A stretch of 64,000 nt of DNA from Cheiracanthium punctorium (GCA_038373885.1 JAWZYV010016015.1:310001-374000), one strand, 5' to 3'; numbered from the stretch's first letter, positions 34,522 to 47,669 are shown. Numbers and translations are program-made. The notes: generated by a model not told the origin, from the letters alone.

Positions 34522-37010
34522 TATCGTTCTGTGTTTATGATTATTTGATTATGAAAATGTAACTATTTGTGTTATATTGTGTTACAATTTTGCATTTCTA
34601 TTTTCAAGTTCCGATAGCTTTTAAATGAATAAGCAGTTTTTGGTGCCTTTTTTTTCCCAGCTTATGATCCCAACATCCAATGACACCGAGTATAAAGCGA
34701 TAGGTTACGTATTAACAAGAATATATAACATTACAGGCATGTTTCTGAAAAACGTCACGAACTTTATCGAATACCTAATACTGCAGTTTTATTAAAAGGA
34801 TTTATATCAAGAAAACAAGCCTGCATTAAGAAAAGGCAGTAGGTCACCCGATATCTGCGATGGGTAGGATTTACTTTTTGTGAGGCACGCATATTTAAAA
34901 AGAAAAAAAAAATGAATACAAGTATCAATTTCATAGAAATACCTGACATATAAATTTGTTTTTTTTTTTCATTCCTAAAGAAATAGTAAAGAAGTGGTAT
35001 TCCTCCTTTTCTTGCGAGATAAGACAGTTCAACCCCAAAATCGTGAACAGAATCAAAGCATCGTGTTTGTGTGTACACAGTGACCCGGTGTTACATAGGC
35101 TCACCTTACGCGAAAACTCATCGTAAATTGGGTCTCCCACGCTCACAATCAAAACGGGAATTTATGGCAGCGTAATAATTGTGGCTGATGTCAAACCGAA
35201 TTTACGCTTTGAACACCCGGGCGTTGACTCTGTCTGGAAGCCGACGCATGTCACACGTAACGCTTTTTTTTTTTTTTTCCTTTTGGCTGATATTAAGTTC
35301 TTTATTCTCACCCTTCCGTACATCTAAAACTTCAAAAAGAAAAATGAGAGTCGTAAGTAAAATTAGATATCTGTAAATATTCACGGCGGATGTCAAAATG
35401 TAACGTTTAGAGAGATGTCATAGCAGAATTCAACAGCAAATTGAAAAATCAGTTTATGTATAGAGTTTGTTAACGTTGGGCGTTTGAAAACTGCTTTAGT
35501 CGCTGTGCTTCTTTTTAATCAAAACACAAAAGTATTTAAAAAATCCTTTAGAAATAATTAAATTACTACAAAGTTGCATTTATTCGGGACGTTTTCATCA
35601 ATTATTCGTGTTCATTCGATTGTTCAATTATTCATAATACTTCGTGTTCATACATCAGGACCATTTCAATAAAGTTTGTTGGACACTATTTTCTCATTAA
35701 TGCTGTTTTCTTAATCAACGTATGTTCTTAAACTGCCTGTTCAATAAGTAACACAGAAAGCACAAGACGTTGTAAGTTCTTTGTTCTCACTCATTGATGT
35801 ATCTAAAATTTCGAAACAAAAATAAACAATCGTAAGTATTATTAAATGTCTTGATATATTGCCAAAACTTAATCTCGTACTAGAAGTTTTGCTTTAATAC
35901 AGTATGAAATACAAATTTTACAACTGGTTGTATACAGTGTGCCGAAGAAGATCGGACACAAATTATTAAGAGCAAAAAGACGACTTATAATCGCACAATA
36001 ATGTGGGGCTGTAAACATTATCTTAATGCACCAGTTAATAATTAGTTTTTTTTAAAGAACCTCTTAAAGGATCAGTCATGTTTCTGACCATGGTATGAGA
36101 AATTTATCAATGTTTCGCAAAAAAATAAACAATTGAAGCAGTCTTTTAGAAATTGGACACGTGGAAAACTTTTCACATAAAATGTAATATAACAAAATTA
36201 TTCTTTCGAGGGTTCCCCAAAATTTAAAAAGAAAAAAACAAACATAAAATTTCAACCAAGTTGAAGAAAATTTAAGAACTTAATTTAATAAAAGTCGTAT
36301 TAAGAAATTTTTCTTTAGCTCACTTTATTTTTATCGTGTAATTAATTATTTTGCAACGGTGATATTATCAATTACTTGCTTTTTTGTAATCCAAAAAAAA
36401 TTGCTTCTCTTACATTCAATTTATAACCTGTTAATTGAAAATTAATAATAATAATAATAATAATAATAACGACCTCACTCCAACGCAGGGATTATAGTAT
36501 AAATGGTTATGTACTACACCGTTGAAATATTTGCGTCATTTAGAGAGGATCATGATCTATTCAAATAAATACTTCCCCAAACAAGATACTAAAAACTAAC
36601 GTCGAAAAAACTTTTCCCCGCATTTCCCACTTGACACCGAAATTCAGCTGATGCTAGCTGGTCCGTGTGTTTATTACAACAAATCAAAGATTTCGCTTTC
36701 CGGTCAAGTTCATCCTTGACAATCTCTATTTGGGAAAGAGCGGATAACTGCAGTGGGATTACACAATTCACTGCTCCTATCTCGTTCTACTGATCCAGTA
36801 GGGAGAGGCTCCGTTACAAAACGCTTTCAAGAACTTTTCCTTTTCAAAAGTGTTCCCATTTGTCGTGTCGTTCGACGGAAGCGTTCCGGTGATTGCAAAG
36901 ATTCATTTTTAATATGGTTCTTATATAGTCAGTCAAATGCTCATGTTTTGTCTGAAATGAACTGAACTCTCTTTTAAACTTCATTCAGAAAAAAATCATT
37001 GTGTGTACAC
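34522..37010. other. Non-coding stretch with a 90-bp direct duplication
   Basis: Holds the duplicated segment listed separately, an (AAT)n microsatellite at 36442-36469, and short overlapping ORFs without motifs. TATACAGTGTGCC at 35935 looks like a mariner end, but no partner was found. Confidence 0.5.
35292..35860 (+). repeat. Diverged 90-bp direct repeat, two units
   Basis: 35292-35381 and 35771-35860 share TAAGTTCTTT.TTCTCAC, ATCTAAAA.TTC.AAA, AA.AA..AGTCGTAAGTA-type and TTAAATGTC/TTAGATATC blocks in the same order, with no large gap. Neither unit has a stable frame. Confidence 0.7.
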
Positions 37011-37014
37011 TGTA

Positions 37015-38738
37015 CAGCTACGGAGGGAAAAAAAGCCCACTTGTTTTTTATTTGGCCGTCGTTCATCATACAGCAAACTTATACATACCATTCGTTTGCA
37101 AATAACGTATACTTTAATTTACTATTAAATTAATTTGCATAAGGGGCCGTCTTCATATTTAATTCTGTATCAACTTCGTTTTTCTCAATAGAAATACTCT
37201 ATTTTGACTTTATTAAACGAAAGAAAACCTTCAAATTACCCTAAATAAAAATTTTCAACAATTTTCTACGATAATTTGTGGAGATATTGCGAATTCTTTT
37301 TGCGTGATTTTAAGGGACTTTCTGCAAACTGAAAAACGCTATTTGTAGGTTCCGAACTTTTCGGTTTTCGTTAATTTCGCTCGTGACAGTTTAAAGAAAT
37401 AAATATTATTTACAGGGAAAATATTGTTTCTAGTCTTAAAGTTTTTTGCACTGAGATTATCAGGCGTGGGAATTAGAATATTTAGTCAGTAGTCCAAATG
37501 AACCGTGGCTCCAAAACTTCCTTGGTCCGTATACATGATTTAAAGAAAACATGCAAAACGACTCCTTACGATTTTGAAAATATTTCTAATTTTGAAATTG
37601 TTATTGAGAATTTGAAGGTTCTGTTAGACAGGTGAAATGTTGCCAGGAGTGAGAATCTGTTCTCTTCTCTTCTGACTACAATCATGAATGTTACTGAGCT
37701 ACGGTCGGAAGTTTAAGAATTATTTCATGATTGAAAATTTATTTGTTTGAATTCCGTGTAAAAAACGCAACTATTTTTTGCCGACCCAATATTATCACTG
37801 TGTTTGTTATTTCCCTTTCTTCAATTAATATTATCGTCTGCAGTGTGCAATAATTTTATGAGACTTTTGGCGGCATTTTAATTTATAGTCAGATGAAAAT
37901 TTAGACAGAAAAAATGTGATTTTGAATGTTTAATAAAACATGGGGAAGTCTAAAACCTGATGCTTCAGATATTAAAAAAAGGATCAAATTCATACCTGGA
38001 ATGTTAAGGGTGTTAGTTTTTCTGAAATAAGACGTTGTATTGGAATATATACATCTACATGGAATTATATACAATTACGTTTATTTCACGCAATTTTTAA
38101 AAAAAATTGTGACTTAATAACTTTATATATGGTCCCTTAACTCATAAAAATAACGCATTTTATTTAATATAAATTAAACTACTGAACGTAAAAATTTGAA
38201 ATTTTGCTCCTCCGTGTAATATTACTTTTTGCATCTATTTCTATCGAAATTTGGCTAGGTCGCTATTCATAATTTTTTAAATATTAATTTAATAATTCAT
38301 AATTCAAATTAATATTTCATAAAAAAATTATAAATAGTAAATTATGTTTGGGTCGTTTAGTTCTAATAGTACGAATAAAAATCAGCTTCTTAGTATCAAT
38401 ATTATATATGAATTAAAGTATGAAAAAATATTTTAACATAAAGGTAGGGGGATTTTGGAAGCTCATAACTCACTCATTTTCAGTTCAAATTTATTGAAAA
38501 TTGGTATCCGGGGTTAAAATGAGTTAAATTTTTGAAATGTGAAGTGAAATCTGGGGGTTGTTATTGGAAAAAAAAAGTTGGTGCGAATTTTAATATGGCG
38601 ATGGTCCCTTGTGCAATTTTTATGTATAGCAAATTAAAGTGTACGTCAATCGTAAACGATTGGTATATGTAACTTTGCTGTACGACGAACGACGCCCGAA
38701 TAAAGTACGAATGGACGGTTTTTCTTTTTCCGCAGCTG
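37015..38738. mobile_element. Non-autonomous element, family F2 copy B
   Basis: Left end TA/CAGCTACGGAGGGAAAAAAA; right end, inverted, TA/CAGCTGCGGAAAAAGAAAAA. The arms remain alignable for roughly 250 bases (GGCCGTCGTTCATCATACAG against GGGCGTCGTTCGTCGTACAG). The interior matches copy A (25508-27586) in opposite orientation. A 76-codon minus-strand ORF near the right end is part of the terminal repeat. Confidence 0.82.
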
Positions 38739-38740
38739 TA

Positions 38741-39210
38741 CATACCCAGGCAGCACACATAGCTGATCGTGACCACACGTTTTATACTGTACAAAACACG
38801 TTTTGGTTCAGAATTTGTACTTTGACGTATTCAGTTAAATGTTCTAGTTCTCAGTAGCACATACTGCTTTTTTTTTTAAGTTTGATTATCAGAAATACAA
38901 AGAACATTTCACAATTCGTCTCAAAACTTACGTACACTAAACCTACTGAAGACGTTCAATGAAGTATGGCATGTGATAAATTCAAAAACAAACGCTAAAG
39001 AGCTCGGTGTTATACCATATAGCAACGAGTGACCTTTGTCAAGGTACTGGATAAAAGATTTTTTAAAGTTGGGTGATTTGTAGTTGTTTGTGAAATAAGC
39101 ACGTAAGTTTTTCAGTGAAAACCAAATTAAACTTTAATAGTACTCCCAATAAAACGCGTTCTGAACGTTCGGAGAACGCAATGCCGGACCACTGTTCAGT
39201 TCACCACATT
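38741..39210. other. Short spacer, nothing recognised
   Basis: AT-rich, no repeat partner. A long plus-strand ORF begins at 39115 but runs into the inverted repeat that follows and has no family motif, so I do not call it a gene. Confidence 0.45.
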
Positions 39211-40277
39211 CCGAGGAAACTCATAACTATCGCAAACCTTATGGTTCGATATCCGACTTCTCACCTGTGTCATCAATGCCGAATCGCAAGTAACGATCGG
39301 AAATCTTTTAGGTATAGGATCGAAGATATATCATTTCAATGCATCGAACTTTTGCCAAAAGTAAGAAAAAAATTATGCACTTCTATTTCTAGCAATTTCT
39401 TGTATTCAGAAAGATGCCACATTGCTGACCTGATTAGCGAAGTCAGAACTGCATCGAATGGGTTTCGGTTCTCCTCTCAAAAATGATATGCACGAAAACT
39501 ATAACAATATCATAGGGAATATCATAGGCCATATGGCATTATTTTTTTAAACCAATAATTATAATTTTGTATTATTATTATGCTTTCAAAGTTCCGATTC
39601 TGTGCCCGATCTCTCGGTTTTGATTCGTGGCAAATCGAAATCGTAACCCGCTACCTATAACCGATCGATGTTCTCCCAGCAAACATACGACTCACAGTTC
39701 GATAACTGAACTATATCTTACGCCAGATAGTGCAGATATCATTTGGACACCAGGCAAACGTAACTGATCTGTGTCGAAAGTGTCCGCCAAAGTGAACAGT
39801 CAGCGGACACGGTAAAAGATGTCGATCGGTTATAGGTAGCGGTTACGATTTCGATTTGCCACGAATCAAAACCGAGAGATCGGACACAAAATCGGAACTT
39901 TGAAAGCATAATAATAATACAAAATTATAATTATTGGTTTAAAAAATAATGCCATATGGCCTATGATATTCCCTATGATATTGTTATGGTTTTCGTGCAT
40001 ATCATTTTTGAGAGGAGAACCGAAACCCATTCGATGCAGTTCTGACTTCGCTAATCAGGTCAACAATGTGGCATCTTTCTGAATACAAAAAATTGCTAGA
40101 AATAGAAGTGCATAATTTCTATCTTACTTTTGGCAAAAGTTCGATGCCTTGCAATGATATATCTTCGATCCTATACCTAAAAGATTTCCGATCGTTACTT
40201 ACGATTCGGCATTGATTACACAGCTGAGAAGTCGGATATCGAATCGTAAGGTTTGCAATAGTTATGTGTTTGCTGGG
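39211..40277. repeat. Large foldback: about 457-bp inverted arms around a 153-bp spacer
   Basis: Left arm 39211-39668 and right arm 39822-40277 are reverse complements at high identity, with scattered substitutions and no large gap. The outer ends are CCGAGGAAACTCATAAC (left) and CCCAGCAAACACATAAC (right, inverted). The spacer also contains CCCAGCAAACATACG, a third copy of the same terminal motif. A 123-codon ORF (39115-39486) overlaps the left arm and lacks any recognisable domain. No target duplication is clear. It is probably a foldback-type DNA element. Confidence 0.9.
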
Positions 40278-43200
40278 GTGTCATTAAATTTTATTGCGTA
40301 CGTATGTACGTATAAGAGAGGATCCACGGTTAAAGTATTTACTGCTACATAAAGTATGAAATTTCTTAAGAGACTAGCATTTTATTTTTCTTTAAAAAAA
40401 TTTCTTACTTTTTCTGAAACTTTATAAAAAATGTAATTTTTCAGAGTTTTATATTGTTTTTAAGAGTTACTTTTTTTGTATTTATGAGCACTAAAATTCC
40501 AAATACCAAAATTTATATGGTATACGTACAGAATAAATGTTATAAAACTGAAATTTTCCAGATTTTGAAATTTTAAAAAATCTGTGGATGGTGGAATACT
40601 TTTAATGTAATATTCTTTTACAAAACCCCAATGTGTAAAAATCATCACTTTACTTAATTAGGAACATAAACCGTGTTTATTTGTGCAATTGGTATTTATT
40701 GCTGCATGCAGCAAGTGTGTAACTACATCTTTTATAGGCAGATGATTTTTAAATGTCGGAACTCATTAGGAAACTACCATCAAATTTCGAAGATAGTAAT
40801 GTAAAAAATATAAATCTATATTTAATATTTACTAATTTTCTCGTAACTTATAACCTATTATAACGCATTGTGAATATAAAAGCAGCGTTTGAAGTATGCA
40901 TCGTCTAAACAAAAATTTATCAGAGTTTTTAATGTAAAATTATAATTTTCCAGTCCCCTTCAAAAAATCCAAAATCCATTATCAATTTCAGATGTTTAAA
41001 AAACGATACATTACATGCATTTATAACTAAGAAAATTAAATTGGCTTTCTCGACAATGATTCATAGTTAAAAATTAACGCTTATGAAGTTTTTACGACTG
41101 TGAGAAACGTTCGTCTGCACGTCATACGACTTGTCTCATAACTTCTGTCGGAAAGTTTTCTGTTACGCGAACTCGTAAATAAAAGACTGTCCTTCATTTT
41201 TGTCGCTATTTTTTTCTACTCGAACACCTACGATCAGTTTCAAGTTACTTTGATTGCACATTTCCCTACTAGTACAGTTAGTTTTGCATTTCTTAACGAA
41301 ATTGAATTCAATATCAAGTTAATATATATGAGAATATAACTTGGGTATATTTTATTGCGTTTTAATGTAATAAAATCTGAATCAGTCTCCACTGTCTCTT
41401 TGAGGGCGATAATGACTTGGCTATATGAAAAAACATGATAACTTTAAATGTTGACGAGATTCGGTTAAAAACTTGGCAATTGAACGCAAGACACATTCGG
41501 ATTTTTATTTATTTATTTGGGAGGAGACAGGTTCACTCTAGTTTATTTTTCAAGTGAAAATATCGAAATACAGCTTTTTCGGCGTATATCGATCGTCAAG
41601 GTCTATTATTCGAGCAATAACAGCCCTATTGAGAATAAAAGGAAATTGGCTGCCAAGATACAAGCTGATGACGACTGGTCCAAGAGTTACAGCAGTTAAA
41701 AGATTAGATCAAAGAAGATTTGGATCTGAAAAAATGGTAGAGAGAGACCTCTCTCGTTCAGCTAGTTGTGCAGAAATTTGCCATTGATGGCAAGCACATT
41801 GAACATGTCAAAAACTGATTCCGAATATCTGCTTAAAATTTGTATTGCTTTTTTAAACAGTTGTTTTAGAGAATTTTATTTTTTATTCCATAAATCTAAA
41901 TAATTGCACTGCAACCCTGTAGAGTTTACATTGATGCAGTATTCTTTTGTAAGCAAAATTTGAACACTGCAATTTTAAACTAAGTCTTTTTTTATATTTA
42001 ATTTGGAATTTTTTTTGATTTATTGAATTTTAATCTTATGTTAAAAATGTGAACTATGTAAAATTTTGTCACACCCAGAAAGATGTTTTTTTCAACGAAA
42101 TATTTTGCTTATTCATTTGTATATAATATTTACTGACTGTTTAATAGAATTTTTGGATAGAAATAATAAGTTTTAGATAGATTAACATTTTTTTTTTTTT
42201 TTTTTTTTACTTTTCGTTCTCTCTGATGGGAAAAAAAAGTTTTATTTTTAACTGTAAGAATAGCTTTCGTTAATTTAGTTAGAAATTTTAGTTTAAGCTA
42301 TTTCAACAATGTTTACTTTTTTCATTAAGTTTAATATTTCAATAGTACTTTGTTATTAATATAAAGAATCTACCTAAACAAAATCCTTGCTTTGTTGTTA
42401 TTTTTAGATTTTTTGTAGCTTTTCAATTTGAAAGTCCAAAAATTTAGAATACCAAAAGTTTTTTCTTTTTTTCCCCCCATTGATATTTAAGAACAACATT
42501 ACTGTTCAAATAATAGAGTAAAAGATAATTTTCGAGACTAGAAGAGAAGAGCACTTTTGATCAACAAATCAATATTAATGGTGCCCTTTTCTCTTACTTT
42601 TGAAAAACGTGAATAGCTGGTTTTCTTATTTTTTCAAACTTACATTCATACTTAATTTTTTTTAATCGATATACCATGAAGTAATGATTGTACAGTGCAA
42701 TAGTACAATAGTATAATTGTATAACACAATTGTAAAATACCTTTTTTTCATTACTTTTGTTTCCAATAGATCTCATTTCTTAAAATGTTTTAAAAATAAC
42801 CTAATTAAATTTTGCCCAGTAATCTATAATATTCTTGCCGTATTGTTAAGTTAAAATACTGGTCTAAAATAAATACAGTGTGTTTAATTTGAAAACTTGA
42901 CACTTAAAAACAGTTGATATAAAAGTTTAAATAACTTGTTTGATGGTTTTAGTTTTAAGCTCATAACATTCCTTTTAGATATATGTTTTTGTATCTATGT
43001 AAATACACAACATTAGTAAGTACCATTTGCAGTTTTTACTGTATTGTTTCATTATTAAAATATATATTTCAATTTATGATTTTAGAAAGTCAAGTGCTGG
43101 TTTAATGTATTATATTTTATTCTTGTATACTTTTAAGACAGTTCTTTGAGTCGGAAGTCAGTGACCGCGGTCATTTATAGTAGTTTTAAAATAAAATTAA

Positions 43201-46200
43201 TGCATTTTTTAAAATAATGATTGTTAATGGGCAGGAAGACCATCGGCTAAAAATATACATATAAGTGAAATTCATTACCAATTTCATTTTCATAACGAGT
43301 CATTTCTATCAAACTCAGCTCTTTAATTTCTATAATCATCCTCCAATCAAAACTCAATTAATTTTTTTCTTTCAAATCATTTAGTCTATAACATTTGAAA
43401 TTTTTATAATACGCTTTCAAAAACTTATTTCTCGGAATTCTAACCAAGCATTTTTAAAGACAACATAAGCTATTTTAGGGTTACTGAACCTCTTCTCCAA
43501 CTGCTATTTCAATTTCTTCATTTTCAGAGCTCGATGACCGAAATCGTACACTATTGTGTCTGGAAGTAAACAGATCATGCCGACATTCATCCGTATAATT
43601 ATTTCCTCGGTATGTATATTCGATTCAAATCTTCACCCCTCTAAAGATAACAAACTTGTAATTGTCCTTTCAAAAGACTGTTCCTGTTGTCAATCTCCTT
43701 CAAGGTTAAGAGAATCCGGCTCTAAGTCCATTCCTACGAGCTCCGCGGAACTAGCTGCATTAAAGCTGAGTCAATAGAAACAGCAAACAAACTAACGAAC
43801 TCAGCTCGCATCTAAATATCAATTAAGAGTTTAACGAAAATGAAAATTTATATTAGATTTTTCTTCCTCTTTTTGGAGAGATCGTTATTTTACTTATCGT
43901 TACGAAGGCTACTTCTGAAATGCATTTTGCATTCAATTTCGTAAAGAATATCTAAAAATTATTTAGAGTATTGAACCCCTGAAGCTATTTTTATAGGAAA
44001 TAATATTTATATCAAACTGCAATAGTCTGAGAACAGTTCAGAATTAAGTAAGTTTGTTTTGTGTTTTAAGGTTCTCTAGAAAATTTTAACACATGGCATG
44101 ACCATATCAAGATAGCCACCATATTATTATTCTTATTATTATTGTACTAATGGAAGTACCCGTTCTTCACAAGGAAATGAAACTTATTTCCATGTCTGGA
44201 GCTAATAGAAAGAGAATTACCTATGCAGTTTTTTCCTGCTTATCAGTGCAGCATTTTAAATCTATCGATCTAACGGTGTCGGAAACACTTTCAGAGTTGA
44301 ATGTTTCTAAACAATAAAAAGGGGAAAATAGGTAGATTTTTAGATAAGTAAATAAATAAATAAATCTATTTATTTATTTATTTACAAATGTGGAAAACTG
44401 TTAGTCTAACAGTGCGAAATGAGCTTGTAAAGTTTAAAACTGTTGGAAAAAAAAGAACTAAAAAACGAAAATGCTTTGTTTTTTAAATGTTTTTACGTTA
44501 TTAAAATTATCTAACATTTTTTTTTACATTTTTCTTTTTACATATATGAGGAAAATTATAGTAAGACTTTAAACGTCACAAACATTAAAATAATATATTA
44601 TATATCATAGATTATTTGAGTTAATTATGTTTTATTTCTAAACAAATAATTTTAATTCTTTGTGTAGGTTATCCGTTTACGATTGATATATGTTCATAGA
44701 TTTTATTAATATCACATAAATTAACCACCTCCTTCTATTATTTTCATTCATTTTCTTTGCATGTGGTTGGTGCCAAATGGAATTTTCTGTCTGTCAACAT
44801 TATATTTGTGCACATTTTATAATTTCTGTATAGGATGGGGTTTCTTTAAAGTATCAGTCAGTAAATTGATAGTTGGATTCTTGAGTGCATTGCAAGTTCA
44901 TGGTCTGTTTTAGTTTATGGTTTCTAATAGTTTAACGTTACTTCGTTAGTTTTTATAACTAAATTCGTTAATTTTTACATTAAAAGTACTTTCAGCTCAA
45001 ATACAGACACAGCATTTTAATAATGATTATTTATATTCCTTTTTTAATATACTAGTGAGTTATTAGGTCGCACAATGTTTCATTTTTCGATATATATATA
45101 CATATTTTTTCTATTCGTATTTCTTTTCTTTGGACATGTTCATTGATACACTATTATTATTATAATGGCAAGGTAAATATTTAATGTCGAAAACTATGAA
45201 ATTAAAAAAAATCCCAAAGAAATAAGAAAACATTTTATAAAAAGAAAATAATAACCACCAAAATTTAAAAATTTGCTATAAAAAAATTAAAATCCTCTTT
45301 TAAAGTTGTATATTTGTATATTTTATATTTTGTCCCAGAGTATACAACTTGTTTTATTTGAAAACATATTAGTTATTTAAAAGACGGTTGTTCAACTAAA
45401 AAAAAATACCACCATTCATTAAAAATGAGGGGGGGGGGGGGGCAATAGCGTGTTTTAAATGTCAAGAAGATGAATCGAAGTCTATAATTTTAGTTTATCA
45501 TGAACTGCCGTAACTTACTGTATTTTGCGAACTTAAAATTTTATTTCAAAATGTTTTGCTCGTTTCCATAAAGAGGACGACTATCAAATGCCCATATTTC
45601 AGAATTTACGTGATGCCAACGGATACCCATTTTACAGGGTCATTCGGACCACTTGGCCATCAGTACTAACTCACAGAAAACTCACTCTTACAGATCGGTT
45701 TCTTGGACGTTACGCGGAAGCCAAAATTTACAATCACAGAGACCTTGAAGATCTTCGTCAGTTCATAATCGCATTTATCGCTAAAACGTGACTGTAAACA
45801 TGTTACTATGTACTCCGCAGGAAATAATCCATCGTCTTAGTGTCATTCGTGCAACATATGAAGATTTTTCCTATTAATATAAACTGAACTTTGAAGAATT
45901 CTCTTTCTGGAAATATCGGCGATTTAGTTTAGAGGAGAGAACTCAAAGCAAGAAGTGCCAAACTCATAGGATAGATAAAATTGCTTAATGAAAAATTTTT
46001 ACCCAAAAGCAATGCAACCGGTTTCGGATTGTGAGAGTGAAAAATAATCACACATACATACAAATACTCAAAAAAAAATCATAAAATATAAAAAATTTGA
46101 AGTTTCTGTCAAATTTTCGAGTGTGGTTTTCTGATTAACTAACTCTCACAACAGTTTTGGAAAATCATATTTAAATGTCAGCGGTGCAGAATTTCCAGAT

Positions 46201-46237
46201 ACGGGTTCACAATATGTGATCCCGTACACATACATCC
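40278..46237. other. Long AT-rich stretch, largely unexplained
   Basis: Contains a perfect (TAAA)n palindrome at 44348-44385 (18-bp arms, 2-base centre), a long poly-T at 42189-42209 and a 14-G run at 45429-45442. ORFs at 41554-41787, 43556-43777 and 45588-45791 are under 80 codons. The last reads HRKLTLTDRFLGRYAEAKIY and looks less composition-driven than the rest, but I cannot place it. No exon is supported. Confidence 0.45.
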
Positions 46238-46901
46238 CCTACATTTCACAATCCCAGACAGCACATAAGCTTAAATCAAGCTTGAGATTTGGCTTGGCAA
46301 TGCAAGGTTGGCTTAAGCTGGATTTTGACTTGCAAAGTGCGGTGATGGCGCCATCTGTGAAAGAGAATGGACATTAATTGTCTAGCGTCCTCAAATTTGT
46401 TGAAAGTTCGTAAAAGAGGTGTTTTAACGGGGATGGGTTTTTTATTACCAGTGCCATATTACCAGCAGGGCAAACGGGGCAACTGCCCAGGGCCTACAGA
46501 TTTTAGGGCCCAAAAATCTTACATCTTACACTTTTGTAATTTTAAAATAAAATTACAAAGGATTAAAAAAAAATTCAGAAGTTAAATAATTTTTTTAATT
46601 ATAAAGTATGAACAATGAAAATAATTCAAATTTACATTTGTATAAATTAATTTAAACTTATTTTTAATTCTTCGAAATGCTCTATATCGATATAGCATAC
46701 CAATATATGTGGGAAAATAACTAATCAAATTTGTAAATAGAATTTTTAGCATTAAAAAATAGCAAAATTTTTCAATTATTTGTTATTATAAGAAATATTT
46801 ACAAAAATGACTAAAGTGTTTGTATTCCATACATGTTATGTTAGCAACTGTAATATAGCATTTCGAAGTAACGTTTAACTATCTGTTTCTTTGATTTCAG
46901 A

Positions 46902-46930
46902 TTACTTAACACAAAATTTGTGTTAAGTAA
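46902..46930. repeat. Perfect palindrome, 14-bp arms
   Basis: TTACTTAACACAAA-A-TTTGTGTTAAGTAA with a single-base centre, inside the CAAGCTTG element. Confidence 0.95.
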
Positions 46931-47264
46931 GTAAACCCATTCTATATTTCCAAATATGGAAATTCTTCAAAATAAAATACAATTATACTACGAAATTGAT
47001 TTCAAAATCAGTCGTTTGTCTCGATTTTCGCCAGCGTCAGTATTGCTCATGAGTGTTGCGAAAGTTTTAAAACATGTGTTGCTCTTAAGTTTATATTATG
47101 TTTATTTCCCTATTAGTAAAGTCTCTAAATCACACATAAAATTATTTTAATTTTGATGCATCCCATGGAAAAATAAAAAAAACAAATAACATATCGCTCC
47201 ACTTATAAATCTGGCCAGAAAAACGCTTAATAATTCACTTCAAACTTTAGTCATAGCTGCACAA

Positions 47265-47335
47265 GGCTCTGGTGGCTGAATGGATAACGCGCTCGGCTAC
47301 TAATCGAAAGGTCCCGGGTTCTATTCTAGGCACGG
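47265..47335 (+). repeat. tRNA-like segment (SINE head, not a working tRNA)
   Basis: GGCTCTGGTGGCTGAATGGA and TAACGCG form an A-box/D-arm-like start. CTCGG-CTACTAA-TCGAA resembles an anticodon arm with one mismatch, and GGTTCTATTCT a diverged B box. The 3' side does not pair with the 5' acceptor GGCTCTG, so it is not a functional tRNA. It is more likely a tRNA-derived SINE whose body (AT-rich, to about 47450) does not match the other families here. Confidence 0.6.
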
Positions 47336-47669
47336 ACACTCGATGGAAACAAATTAAAATAACTTAAAATTACAGCATAAAAGGGGAAAATGCGCAGAAA
47401 AATAAAGTATGTGGGGCGCGGGCGCCCCCGTGTATTTAGAAAATTTTTTTTTTTTTTTGGAAAATTTTTTAAGCTTCAAATGTCAAGTTTGATTCAAGCT
47501 TGAAATGTCAAACTTAATGCAAGCTGGGCAAGTGTAAACTAGAACACTTGATTCAAGCTTGCATCAAGTTTACACGACTGGAATTTTCAAGCTTATTGAC
47601 TTGATAAATCAAGCTTGCTGCAAGTTTGATGCAAGTTTGCTGTGCTGTCTGGGATATGTGAAATGTAGG

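Larger units (their letters stand above)
46238..47669. mobile_element. Element with CAAGCTTG-rich inverted ends, 1.43 kb
   Basis: Left CCTACATTTCACAATCCCAG then ACAGCACA; right, inverted, CCTACATTTCACATATCCCAG then ACAGCACA. Inward of these, both arms carry many CAAGCTTG/CAAGTTTG motifs, denser on the right (about 47470-47635). The middle holds a tRNA-like segment, a hairpin and a G-rich CAGGGCAAACGGGGCAACTG segment. There is no coding capacity. No target duplication is visible. Confidence 0.72.

Noticed and set aside
35935..36220. Mariner end TATACAGTGTGCC with a partner
   Set aside because: No inverted counterpart could be found within 2 kb.
36442..36469. CRISPR-like or regulatory array
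   Set aside because: It is a plain AAT microsatellite; no spaced direct repeats of CRISPR type exist in the window.
39115..39486. 123-codon ORF as a protein gene
   Set aside because: Most of it lies in the inverted-repeat arm, has no recognisable domain, and the right arm does not keep the frame in a comparable way.
41554..41787. Tc1-like relic (KLAAKIQAD and RVTAVKRLDQRRFG look suggestive)
   Set aside because: Only isolated residues agree, in two different frames, with no catalytic blocks or ends.
44140..44175. Retrotransposon 3' end motif (GGAAGTACCCGTTCTTCACA)
   Set aside because: Resembles a common repeat tail but too short and without tail or duplication.
45588..45791. 67-codon ORF as an exon
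   Set aside because: Plausible composition but no recognised family, donor or acceptor strong enough to call.
47265..47335. Functional tRNA gene
   Set aside because: Acceptor stem does not close and the T-arm and anticodon arm carry mismatches; it is better read as a SINE head.
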